Below are positions 35,596 to 47,190 of a stretch of DNA of 64,000 nucleotides, piece by piece. Below the pieces are notes generated by a model. It did not search any database and was not told the origin of the DNA. It was given only the letters and a program-made list of their open reading frames with translations. Position 1 is the first letter of the stretch, and each line of letters opens with the position of its first letter. This DNA comes from Zeus faber. Lineage: Eukaryota > Chordata > Actinopteri > Zeiformes > Zeidae. Location of the stretch: assembly GCA_960531495.1 (NCBI GenBank), contig OY482863.1, positions 2,235,966 through 2,299,965 on the forward strand, in the 5' to 3' direction. The position numbers were made by a program, and so were the translations under genes.

Positions 35596-38500
35596 CCTGC
35601 TGGATGAGCCTGAAGTCGTGGCTCACCAACATCATTCCTCCGTCAAACTCGTTGATGGCGTCGGCCAGAGCGTCGATGGTCTCGATGTCCAGGTGGTTGG
35701 TGGGCTCGTCCAGGAACAGCATGTGGGGGTTCTGCCAGGCCAGCCAGGCGAAGCACACGCGACACTTCTGGCCGTCAGACAGGTTCCTGATGGGGCTCAC
35801 CTGCCGGGAACACAGACAGCTCCTCAAGTCCAAAACCGCTCAGACAGACCTGGAATCTAAAGCCAAAAGCTTCCTCGTCTGCGCCTCATTTAGGCCTGAC
35901 GGGAGGTATTTGGAGGAGCAGGGTTTAGGGTTTGCTCCTCAAATATCAAAGTAACATGAAGACACGCCCCTTTCCTCCACCAGGGCCCAGAGCCCCCGCA
36001 CGAGGTTTTTCCGCATTAAAAGTCCTCACATCCCCATCTGTCCTACCTGCTGCTTCCCCGTCAGGCCGTAGCGTCCGATGATCTTTCTCATCTCCTCCCT
36101 CTCCTTGATCTCAGGGTAGCACTTCATCATGTAGTCCAGAGGAGACAGGTCCAGCTCCAGCTGCTCCGTCAGGTGCTGAGGTGGTGCAGTAAAACAAAAA
36201 ACAAACAAAAAAAAAAAAACATCTGGTTTGAAATCACCACAATCAAGAGGGAGTCCAACCAAACACCATCATCGTGTGATTGATTGTCCGAGCTCGTAGT
36301 GTTTCAGGAGAAGACCGGTGCCGTTCCTGAAACGATGAAGAGTCAGATACTGAAAGTAACAACTGGAGCCTCTGGTCGTCCTCCACCATGAGGAAGCAGC
36401 TGATGACTGACGGTGCTGCGGTGACTCATGGTGACTCATGGTGAGGTGGCACCAACAGGAAACCGACTTCAGGCTGTTTCACCGTGTGGTGACAACTGAG
36501 CGAGGAGGGGAAGGCCACGCCCTTCCTCCTTCCTCCTCTGAATCAAATTATATTTTTTGGAAGTACTTTCTCAGTAAAATCAACAACTTGGAGGTTTCTC
36601 AGATTGAGTTCATTCCAAATCCCAGAATTTTTAAGAATGTCTGAGACGTTCATTGAAGATGAATTTGTTCCAGACTGGGAAAGCAGAGACCGCGGTGACG
36701 GAGGAGCGGTCAACTCCTCCTGTCTGGTCTTTGTGCCAGATCAACCTGCTCCACCTGGAGGCCACACCCATTCCCCCAAAAGGTTGAAGTGAAGCCTCCA
36801 CCGAGCCTCGAAGCCTCAATCATCTCTAATCCTCCGTCTGGAAATCAGACGTTTTTAAACTGATCAGATCCCAGTGAGGCCAGATCAAAGTGTCATTTTA
36901 ACGAATTCGGCCTGAATCCGTCCGCAAAGCCCCCCCCCCCCTTAATGCGATGGAACACTGAAGGTGTAAAGGGTTCCTCCACCCGCTGGTCGGAGGGTTC
37001 AGCTCTCCTACCTGGTGGTAGCGGCCGATCTTGACGTGAGAGTGTTTACGGATCATGCCGTCGCTGGGCAGCAGCTGCGGAGGACAGACAGAAAGGGTTG
37101 AGACTCCTCTTCCCCCCCCCCAAAAAGGCGGGCGGTGCACTGGATCAGGTGGAGCACAGCGCCCCCTACCTCTCCCATGAGCAGCTTGAGCAGCGTGGAC
37201 TTCCCCGCCCCATTAGGCCCCACCAGCGCCACCCGCGTGTCCAGGTCGATGCCGAACTCCAGGTCTCTGTAGATGTACGGCTGCAGGGGGACGACAAGTG
37301 CAGATGGTGAGACCCCGTGGTCGCCACGGCAACGTGGGTGACCCCCCCCCCCAAAAAAAAAAAAACCCTGCCCGGAAGTACACCCACCGCATTGTCGCTG
37401 TACTTGAAGCTGACATTCTGAACCATGATGACCGGTGGAGGAATCTTCCCGCACGGAGGAAAACAGAACGTCAGGGTCTGAGGGAAAGAGAAACAAGTTA
37501 AACAGACGACGTGAAAACAAATCCTGTTCCACCCAAAGATGTTAGAGAAGCTGCAACTAATAAAATGTGAATTGTGGGGTTGAGGCAAATTGTAGAAACA
37601 CTTATTTTAAACAGTTTTTAAAGCTATTGAATACTTTTGTCTCAAAACTGGGTCACTTAAAAAAAAAAATAAAGACGATGCCGATGCCTCAGGTTTACTC
37701 ACAATTGGGCGTTTAGCAATAGTTACTAAAATATACAGAACGTCTACTTCATCATACGAAATAGAGACATGACCGTGGTAACTCTTCTGACCTCGATAAA
37801 TCGCCCGTTGTGTTTACATAAGAATGTCACCTACATTTCAGCCGACATGATGCCAGAATAAACAGCAGCTTATTGCGCGTAATCACCAGGTGTCATGACA
37901 TCTGCATATATGTATGACCGTATATGTATGTGACAAATAAGTTTGTGAACTTGAGCTTTTCCCGAACCACCATAAGACTTGGGCGCAGCGCCTCAGCAAG
38001 AATCCTCTGAAATGGCCATCTCCTCCTCATCTTGTGGAGTTTTCACTGTGACCACCATCACAGTTCCTGACGGAGTTTTATCTACGCTAGAATCCACTGT
38101 GGAGGCTCTGCCGCCGTTACTCCTACAGATGCTGCGTTCAAGTCACGTGGGAATTTATGATCAAAACAACTTGCTGCTTTCTGCTGTTCGTAACAATCTT
38201 AAATATCAGTCGCTTCTCTACTAATATTTCAACTTATGGAAAATATATTTGGAAATGTCGTTGAACAAAAGTGCCAGAGAAATGTAATGTTGTACATTTC
38301 AAAGTGAATAAAAACACGTTATGGAAGGAATTATGTATCACAATCCACAAATACATATAATGCAATAAATACAAATGGGAAAAGATCAATGAATACTACA
38401 ATCTACAAATCTGAATTATGGTAAAAAAAAAAAAAATTAATTCAGAAAAAATGTATTTCTTAATCCACAAATAAATAATGTATTACTTGGATTTTTTTTT

Positions 38501-41500
38501 TTTTTTTTTAACCATTTTACTTAATGAATGTAACCGAGCCAAAAGCACCGAAAAAACCAAACACAAATTATTTAAACAAAACTATGCTGAGACATGTTTT
38601 GCTGTCATTTCTGATCGCACTGCTTCTGTGTCGGAATCACTTTATTTATTGTTTTGGTTGTGTGGTTTTATTTTATTTAGGATATATTCATATTTTTTTC
38701 ACATGACAATGTTTGAATATTCTTAAGAATTAAAAGTTCATTGCTATTTGAAAGGGTGTACTTGCATTATTATGCTATTATATTGTCATTATATCAGTGG
38801 CAAAAAAATTTAAATTAAAAATAATATAATTTATCGCGGGGCAATATATCGTCCAACAAAAGTAATTATCGTCCCAATGTTCGAAAAATAAAGTTTAGAC
38901 TAAAAAATGAAAAGTAAATAAAAAAAAATAAATGCAAACCAGTTTCCCTTCTAACCATCTGAGTTTTTATTTTTAAACCTTCAATGCCAATAACTGGCTC
39001 CCTCCATAAGCATGTGTATTATTACACTACCACGAGGATTATACTCGGAGAGAGACATTAAACATAACACTGAAAATACAATTTGAATCAGTTATTTGTA
39101 TGATAATTAGCAGTAAACTGTCAGTGCATTCTGCTCGTGTTAAAAGCTGTACGGAGATGGTGCGATTTTTGGGATCCGTCCTCACCTTGTCATTCACTAC
39201 GCGCTCCGTCAGGCCCGAGGCCACCATCTTCTGCAGCGTCTTCTCTTTGCTCTGTGCCTGGCGGGCCAGCTTGGCGGAGCCGTGGCCAAACCTGGCGATG
39301 TAGTTCTGCAGGACGGGAAGGAGACCGTTCAGATGACACTAAAGCTTTCAAAAAGCTAATTAACACACCAATCAAAAGGGAAACTCATACATGAAAGTTT
39401 TTTTGGGGAGATTACGTATTTTCATCCTACCCAGATTCACACCAATTATATCCCTGCGTTTCCAGTACGGACATAGTGACGGTCTGCATGCTAACTGCGT
39501 TAGCTCAATGCATAGCTGCAGAGGGGATCAGCTAGCCTAGCTCCTGGGAACTTATGGAAATACACCTTCCAACCTCATTTAAGAGACATGTTTTGTGTAA
39601 AACTAAAAAGTGATCTTTGTTGAACCATTTAACATTTAAATTCACATGGCTACGCAAGTTGATGGAGTATCCCTTCAAGAATAACTTCTACAGATAAAGT
39701 TTTAGAACTGAATCAGAGTTTCCGTTAGAACAAACTGGGGACGGTCAACGTGTCCTGGAGGATTTCAACGGCCAAGACAAAAGGGAGGGACTCAGGTCTA
39801 ATATTCTGTGTTAATGAGCTTAAATACATTTGATAAGCAAGTTTCATAGAGAATGACATCAAGAAATGTAGATGTATAATATTTTTTATTGAATATTCAA
39901 AATAAAATAAGCCCTGTCAGCTAACGCGTTTTAAAAATAAATAGAGATGAATATTACGACTTGAAATGAAATAATTTCCGTTCATGAACAATAATAAACA
40001 AGTGCAGTTGCTTTAACATTTCACCAAATTAAAATTGATCAGATCAAAAACAAAATAAAGCTGACGAATCAGTCTAAATAAGTAACGATGCCGTCAACGT
40101 TGACATCTTTCTGACGCTGCTCCATGTTTACAAGCTGTCCATCAAGGAGGGGGCGGGGCTTACTTCTATATCCACTAATCTCATTGGTCAGAGGTCAAAG
40201 GCTGGCTTTAGATCGTCCAAACCGATTGGCTTTCCACTGCGACTTACCCAACGCGGAAATGAACAGATCTGGAATTGTATTTTTTTTTTTCTAAACGATA
40301 GTAAGTTTTATTTTGACATAGAAGGAAAAAATATATGGCGCTAACTATCGTTATATCCACCCAGCACTAATTTAAATTGTGCTTAGAGGGAATTATTTTC
40401 ACCCGACATTATGACGGAGAGATTAGAATATGTTCCCAGTGAAAACAGATAATGTCAACTCTGATCAGACCATCTATTCTCCCTTCTCTAAATGATTGTT
40501 TCTCTTATTTATTGTGTTAATATCTCATGAAAGCACCGATAGCCATCCCCAAAATATCAAACTAAGAAATATAGGTGGCGCTTGTCAAATTAAATAAATT
40601 GTGATGTCTGATGTAGTCATGGGTGTGGATGAGGTGGAGGATGCAGTACAGCGCCTCCACCTCACACCCACCTTCATGTGCGTAATCTGGTCCTGCTCCC
40701 AGTTGAAGCGCTTCATCTGGTTCTCTTCCAGCTCTTCTCTGGTCTTTATATACTGGTCGTAATTTCCCTGGGGACACAAATAGATCTGCACCGTCACCCC
40801 ACAGCAGCAGACGACGCTACACAGCGCTAGAACATAATTAGCATCACTCACCACCTCCTTATACAGGTTTACTGCTGCCATCAGAACCTTCTACTTGAGA
40901 TCTTTAAAATGACACTTTTGTAAAATTAACCAATCATGCAGTTGAAATGCATTTTTCCAATTATATTCAACAAAATATTTCAGTTTGAATACCACAAAAA
41001 TAAATCAAAATAAACAACACTTTTCCTGCAATTAGGGCCTTAATTTTCACCAATTGATTTTCCACTTTTAATGGTGAACTTCAAGTTAGGGATGCACCAA
41101 TTCGAGCATCATGTTCGATATTGTGCCGTTGTACGCACTGACTCCATGGTTATTGCAACTACAACCGTTAGTATTTGTATCATCCAGTACCCATAGATTG
41201 AGTACTCTACTTAAAATCTCTCTGCATGTTTCAACCCAGGCCTCAATAAAAACGCTGGTTACCACCATTCAAAAATGCTGTAGCACCAACTCACAGTGTA
41301 GTACTTCAGCTTCTTCTGATGGAGGTGGGTGATGTTGGTGCAGACGCCGTTCAGGAAGTCCTGCGAGTGGGAGATCAGCACCAGGATCCTCTTGAACCTT
41401 GGGACGAAGGCAGAGCACGGTGAGCAAGGCAGTGGTCTGACAACTAGAAGTCACTACATTCTGTAGCCCAAGTCTCCAAACAGCCCAAACTACTCTTGGG

Positions 41501-44112
41501 CTTTTAGTTGTCATCAACAAACAAGCAAGTTTAGAACATGACTCATTGGATTAAAACCGAGACTCACGACTTGAGCTCCTCTTCCAGCCACACGCAGGCG
41601 TCCAGGTCCAGGTGGTTGGTGGGTTCGTCCAGCAGCAACATGAACGGCTTGATGAACAAGGCTCTGGACACGGAAACAACACGGCTTCAGTCCGTGATCC
41701 TCCATCACCCTGATCTCGTTATCTGAGGTCTCCACACCGGGGAACCGCAGAAACCTCTCTGAATAAATCAATTACGGTTTAACACACGGCGGCTTCAATT
41801 TCTGCGGTTTCACCTTGATGCTCGACAGAAAATGTCTCACATCAGTTCTCTGTAGTGGGGGAGTACGGAGTAAGGTAACTTGTTGTTTTCCATTTATCCT
41901 TTTGGTTTTGGATGTTGTGTCTGGTGCCACAGATGTAACGTTCTCGACGTTCAATTAATTATCCATCCACAGAGTAAAATCCCATTAAGGCAGGGCGATA
42001 CTGATAATTTTACAATTTTTGTGGATGATGACTATTGGTGCTTTCATAACATTGGCACAAAATAAATATTTGAGAAACAAACATTAGTAATGTCGATATT
42101 AGGATCATTGGTTGGAAGCTAGAACAGTCTATGAAATTCAGAAAACCACTAATTTACTGCAACGCTCCTTAAAGACAACATATATATTAGACATCATATG
42201 GCAAGATCTGTAGTTAATAGTCATGATAGCTTGTTTCCTGCACCTGGCCAGAGCGACTCTCATCCTCCAGCCTCCGCTGAAGTCCTTGAGCTTCTGCTGC
42301 TGCATGGCGGCGGTGAAGCCCAGACCGTGCAGGATGCGTGAGGCTCGGACCGCCGCCTTGTCGGCGTCCAGCTCCTCCAGACGCTCATACAGCTCCATCA
42401 GTTTCTCACATTCCGCTGGGGGGGGGGGGGGGGGGGTAAGAGAATGGGAACGGTTTTATTTTTGCAAGATACATTTACATATACAAAGAATTCCTTCTGG
42501 TGAGGTTTGGGGCACTTCGGTACGGACCATCAGCATTAAAAATAAAGCTAAATAAAGTTTTAGTACAAGAAACAATGAGGGGAAAAAAAAAAAAAAAAAG
42601 TCACATATACACAAATGACCAAAAAACCCCAACAAAATTGTGAGACATTTAACATATACAAATGCAATACTATGCACAGGATAAAATATTGTTATGGGAT
42701 AGGTTTTAAATGAGAAATTATAATATGAATTATAACTATGTACGGCAATGTAAGGTTAATAAACGCCGTCTCAACAGGACGCATAAAACTGCTGAATAAC
42801 AGTATGTCTGCGTGTATCTCAGCAATATCTCCGGTAATTCAACTCTTATATTGTTTTTAACAAATCAGTTACACCTTAAAAAGGACAGCTTTGCTATTTT
42901 TCCAACCCATCCCGATTTTACAACAAAATTTGTGGGTTTACATGACGGCTCTCCCATTGCCACGTAGAAATGCAGTTTTTTTGGGTGCGTCATGTTTAAC
43001 GTCATGAGCACACCAGAAAAGGGGCGTGTCATGTTACAGTGTGATTGGGAACAAAACAGTAGAGGAGACAGCAACATTAAATGGTAAAACCGGGGGAGAA
43101 GAGGAAAAAAAATAAAAAATAAAAATAAAAGTATTTGGAGCCGTTCAAATGATTCGGACGTCTGTGAATGACCGAGCCCATTGACCCTATCCGTGCTGCC
43201 GGTGTGCACCGACCCATTAATGATTCCGGAAGGGGAAATTCGGAGGCCAATCCTCCGTTCTTAATTCTTACTCCCAGTTGTAATTAAATAAATAAACAAA
43301 TAGATAGATAGATAAATAAATAAATAAATAAATAAAAGAGACTACGTCTGGGCTTTATCCTCCTCCACCCATTACATAACTCACAGTCTTCGTGAGCAAG
43401 TCTCTCCGCCTCCTTCTCCAGCATGATCCTCTCCTGGTCCACATCCATGACGCACTGCAGCGGCGTCTTCTCGCTGGGCGCCATTTCCCGGGTCAGATGG
43501 TAGATATCGATGTGCTCTGGAATGGGGATCTCACGCAGCCCGATGGCTGACAGCAGCATGGACTTCCCTGCCGGACAGAAGAAGGGAAAACTGTCTGGAA
43601 ACCGGGCAAAATGAACCCAAACATGCATGTTACGCATTGAGGCTGACAGAGCCCTCACCTGTGCCGTTGAGGCCGATCAGGCCGTAGCGTCTGCCCGAGT
43701 TGAGCTCCAGGCTGGTGTCGGCCAGCAGCTCCTGGCCGTGGAAGGTGAGCGACAAGCTGCAGATGTGCACGTCGGTGCTGTTGGGGTGCGAGGCCAACAC
43801 CCCGGTCACTGCGCGGGCCTCGGCCTTCTTCAGCTCAAACTCATCCAGCTCCTTGGTTAGGTTGGCCATCCCTGCCAAACAGAGTAAATATGTAATCCAG
43901 CACAATCTCAGATCCGACTCTAACGTGACTTATTTTTAATGCATTCAATAACCTTGTTCAAACTCTCTCTTACCATCGCTGTCTGCTCCATTCTGCTGTG
44001 TATCGTCGGCATCGCCCTCCCCGTTCACTTCGTCGGCCTTCTTGGTGCGCCCCCGGGACTTGGCGGCCTCCTTCTTCTTGGCCGCCTTCTTCTTGGCTAA
44101 ATCGGATGGCAT
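35390..44112 (-). CDS. abcf2: ATP-binding cassette sub-family F member 2 (14 coding exons, 612 aa)
   Basis: A soluble twin-cassette ABC-F ATPase, without membrane segments. The family acts at ribosomes and in related cytosolic roles. Coding exons, 5' to 3' on the minus strand: 44112-43974, 43871-43659, 43567-43385, 42415-42244, 41663-41568, 41397-41295, 40767-40672, 39305-39186, 37477-37388, 37280-37170, 37074-37012, 36175-36047, 35800-35597, 35509-35390. All phases agree. The N-terminus is [18 protein letters not shown] followed by a Lys/Asp-rich tail. Cassette 1 has Walker A GLNGTGKS (near 113-120), signature LKDFSGGW and [11 protein letters not shown]. The ABC-F linker follows. Cassette 2 has GPNGAGKST (425-433), signature NLSDGQ (511-516) and [11 protein letters not shown] with the catalytic Glu at 537. 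Length and sequence match vertebrate ABCF2 closely. Fish have a/b copies and I cannot tell which this is. Confidence 0.97.
38480..38500. other. abcf2 introns 37.5-43.4 kb: AT-rich, repeats only
   Basis: The long introns (37478-39185, 39306-40671, 42416-43384) hold T/A runs (for example 38490-38508 and 42580-42598) and a (TAAA)n stretch at 43315-43335. No additional exon or RNA gene is visible. The point coordinates mark one of the T runs. Confidence 0.4.
39480..39685. repeat. Dispersed repeat shared with 24985-25320
   Basis: Carries the same ordered words (GTTAGCTCAATGCATAGCTG, CAGCTAGCCTAGCTCCTG, ACCTTCCA) as the copy in intron 7 of the UBA/UBX/LRR gene, here in an abcf2 intron and in the same window orientation. 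Confidence 0.6.
41980..42170. repeat. Dispersed repeat shared with 56650-56830
   Basis: Both copies contain GGATGA(TGA)CTA, then GGTGCTTTC, then CACA(A)AATAAATATTTGAGAAA, then TATGAA(G/A)TTCAGAAAA. A partial reverse copy appears at 17960-18060. A non-coding dispersed element, likely a MITE. Confidence 0.6.
42416..42436 (-). other. abcf2 exon-4 coding acceptor made of a C homopolymer
   Basis: On the minus strand the acceptor AG at 42417-42416 is preceded directly by a run of about 19 C (G on the + strand, 42418-42436). The polypyrimidine tract of this splice site is therefore a mononucleotide run. Confidence 0.8.
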
Positions 44113-45240
44113 CGCTGTGCTGGGGTGTCCCCAAACCGTGCCGAGAAGAAAGGAGGGGTGGGGGTGGGGTGGGGTGGGGTGGGTGGGGAAAAAGGATTTC
44201 AATTCAAAGGTTGCTGCCACTTCATGCAATCCGCGTCGAACCGACCTGCATACTTGGGACCGGGTAGTGGGAAACTAAAGCACTCAGGATTGAAGATAAA
44301 CAAGCGATTTGGATTGTAAGCCTACACTGCTAAGCAGCCATCAAGATTTGGGCTGTCACGATCATGACATTTTAGTTGACTTTTAATTATCATACAAATA
44401 ATTGTGGGGTTTTTTTTAGTTTTTTTTTTAAATCTTTATCGTAAATTAAAAACACCATTGAAGATTGGAACAAGAGAGCACTGAGGATGCATCAGCTGGG
44501 GTGTTGGATTTGTGTTTATTGAGACATCTCTAACGTCCTTATCTAATAGGTGTGACAGCTCTAATCAGGATGATCTGTGTATGATACAGCAGCGGTGCTC
44601 GCTGTCAGCAGCAGGTGAAGCACCCCGCCGGCAACGTTCTTATATGGTTCGGCTTCTTATATTCTGAGGAGGTGAAATATGAATCACACTAATGTGCCGG
44701 GAGCTCAGGCGCTGCGCACCTGCAGCACGTTGCGGGAAGGACTGCCGGCTAGCCGGCTAGCCACCAACCAAGCTCCCGCTCTCACAGTGTCAGGCTGGGT
44801 GTCACCGAAAAACCAACTCATATTATTGAGAAAAAAAATACAATGGTCCCACGGATTTACTCACTGCGGGAAAACCAGTCATATAGTTCACAATTAGAGG
44901 CTCGACCGGCTAAGCTAAGCTAAGCTAAGCTAAGGTCCGTTAGCTTTCAATGCGCGGCTGGGCCGGCTAGGCTAACAGTGCTAGCCTTGCCGGCAGGCCT
45001 GTTATTGCGCCGCGAGGCCCGGTAACGGCGGCGTTTATGGCGGGTTAACCGGCCAACGGCTCCTTCTCCCGAAATCACCGCCATCTCTATTATTCCGGTG
45101 GCGCGAGAGGCGCTTCGTGCCGGTTCCGTTTACCTGCTTGGTCACAACTGTGCTCGCGCCGGTGTCTCGTGTCCGCCGCTCGCCGGGTGAATGTGGCCGA
45201 GGCGCCAGACAGACCATATATGGTCATGGGGGGGCGGGGA
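44113..45240 (-). promoter_or_regulatory. abcf2 5' UTR exon, first intron and promoter
   Basis: The coding exon begins with an acceptor two bases before the ATG (CACAG at 44119-44115, then CG, then ATG). The likely non-coding first exon ends at 45134 with donor AAGCAG then GTAAAC. In the intron, next to the acceptor, lies a G-rich tract (44155-44188, GGGGTGGGGTGGGG type) on the + strand. A GCTAA repeat occurs at 44910-44935. Upstream of the exon, at 45212-45225, there is the perfect palindrome GACCATATATGGTC, which contains a consensus CArG box CCATATATGG. Confidence 0.6.
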
Positions 45241-45375
45241 GCTCTAAGCCCCGCCCCTTATGACCGCATTTGGCGTCGAGGGGGCGGGGATATCCCCGAG
45301 GCCCCGCCCCTCCCGCACACTCCGCGTGGGTCTGCAGTGAAAGGCCGTGATGCGGCGTTCACGTCACGTGGGACA
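45228..45375. promoter_or_regulatory. GC-box cluster and E-box upstream of abcf2
   Basis: GC boxes lie at 45231-45240 (GGGGCGGGGA), 45249-45258 (reverse), 45281-45290 and 45301-45312 (reverse). A GTCACGTG E-box/CLEAR-like site lies at 45363-45370. With the CpG-rich surroundings this looks like a housekeeping promoter. Factor binding is not shown by sequence alone. Confidence 0.6.
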
Positions 45376-45379
45376 TTGT

Positions 45380-45900
45380 GCCGCGAACCAGTTGCTTTTC
45401 CGTCGTGTTGACGCGGTTGGACTCGGCTGAACTCGTTCAATGCTGTTACATCTTTTTACATCTTTTAAAAGGCATCAAAATGCAAAAACAAAAATCACCA
45501 CCAATCCTTTAAGTATTTACATTACTATTTAATGACAATGTAATATTGAAATAAAATGGGAAGCGGAGACTCTTTATGTGTATGTCAGCCTATGGGATGT
45601 ATAAGGTTTACTTTGAAGCTGTTTTATCCGCTTTGTCCCAGGGTTTTTGAACTATCCTTTGCTTTGTTCGCGGGCTTGTACTTTTCTGCGATATGCAGCG
45701 TTCATGTCACAAGAGGGAGGTGGGAAATCCGAGCTTTCAACTTGGAAAAACCATCCAGGTCAGCTGGAAGCCCTTCATCATGAAATGGAAAACTACAAAC
45801 AATTACTACTCAGCTCATACTTCATGTGCGCCAAATTAGTTAAGTATGTGTGTACAGTATGCACCACAGTATGTATGTACACTGTGCCAAAGAGTATGTT
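45380..45900. other. Intergenic, no feature
   Basis: Between the abcf2 promoter and the SINE. A 75-codon forward ORF has no domain. Nothing else seen. Confidence 0.4.
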
Positions 45901-45901
45901 T

Positions 45902-45961
45902 TTAAAGAAGAAGAAACAGTCTTTATTTGTCACGCAACACACCACACTACAACACATGCTT

Positions 45962-46012
<51 letters not shown>

Positions 46013-46357
46013 CACATGCACATGCACATGCTTGGATGGTGCTGGTGAAATGGTTCCTCTGCATGTAACCATCCTGGCTTGTCCTTCCTCCGGGGGCACA
46101 GCAGGAGCAGTGGGCAGCGTACGTGTCCATCGCTGGTCAGACAATGATTGGTGCATGTTTTTGGTGGAGGTTCTTACTGACGTGAGGTGGAGGAAACCCC
46201 ATGTAAGCACGGGGAGAACATGCAAACTCCACATAGAAAGGCTCCTGTTTGGGAGATAACCCACCGAAGCACGGTGCCAACAGCGCCCCAGGCGGGAATC
46301 GAACCCCTTCTTGCTGTGGGGCAGCAGTGCAATGCACTGCGCCACCGTGCCACCGCG
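45902..46357 (-). mobile_element. tRNA-derived SINE with internal (CA)n
   Basis: On the minus strand from 46357 the head reads GGTGGCACGGTGGCGCAGTG (A-box-like), then GGGGTTCGATTCCCGCC (B box). The common body GTGGAGTTTGCATGTTCTCC follows, then an internal TG/CA run (45962-46009), and the tail GTGACAAATAAAGACTG followed by TTCTTCTTCTTT. A shortened copy of the same family lies at 58661-58789. It is a mobile element and not a tRNA gene. Confidence 0.75.
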
Positions 46358-46371
46358 GTAAAGCTTACAAC

Positions 46372-46850
46372 ACAGTATGTATGTACAGTGTCCAACACAG
46401 TATGTATGTACAGTATGCTACACAGTATGTATGTACAGTTTGCATGTTTAGTATGAATGGACAGTATGCCACAGAGTATGTATGTACAGTGTGTACAGTA
46501 TGTATGTACAGTGTATAACACTATATATGTACAATATACATCACAGTACTGTATGTATGTATGTATGTATGTATGTATGTATGTATGTACTGTATGTATG
46601 TATGTATGTATGTATGTATGTATGTATGTATGTATGTATGTATGTATGTACAGTGTTAAACACAGTATGTATGTACAGTATGCAACACAATATGTATAAA
46701 CAGAATGTATGTACAGTATGCAACACAGTATGTATGTACAGTATGTATGTACAATATGAGACACAGTATGTATGTACAGTGTGCAACACAGTATGTATGT
46801 ACAGTATGCAACAGTATATATGTACAGTGTATAAGACAGTATGAAATAAT
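46372..46850. repeat. GTAC-rich tandem array
   Basis: Imperfect copies of a unit of roughly 25-34 bp built on CACAGTATGTATGTACAGTA, with an internal (TATG)n stretch at about 46550-46650. The long ORFs reading Tyr-Ile-His-Thr or Met-Tyr-Val-Cys repeats are artefacts. It directly follows the SINE, so it may have grown from its flank. Confidence 0.9.
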
Positions 46851-47190
46851 TATCTTGAGTGTGCAATGGGTAAATAAAGTAGTAGTAGTGAAATACCTTT
46901 TAGTATTGCTTTTAATAAATAACTAAAAATAATTAAAAAAAAATCAAATTATACAAAAATATCAACATATAAAAGGTAAAAGTCAAATGATGTTTCTGTC
47001 ACTGGATTGTCAGGTTGTGACTGTTCTCTCTGTAGTCCGTCTGTGTTCTGTCCATAGTCTGTCTGTGTTCTGACTGTAGCTTGTCTGTAGTAGTGTGTGT
47101 TGTGTCTGTTGTAATGGAATACAATACCAAGATGAAACATGTTGAAACTGCTGAAACAGTTGCAACTGTCTGTGACCCAGTCACACAACT

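Noticed and set aside
46174-46866. 230-codon ORF with Tyr-Ile-His-Thr repeats
   Set aside because: Translation of the GTAC-rich tandem array and the adjacent SINE; not a gene.
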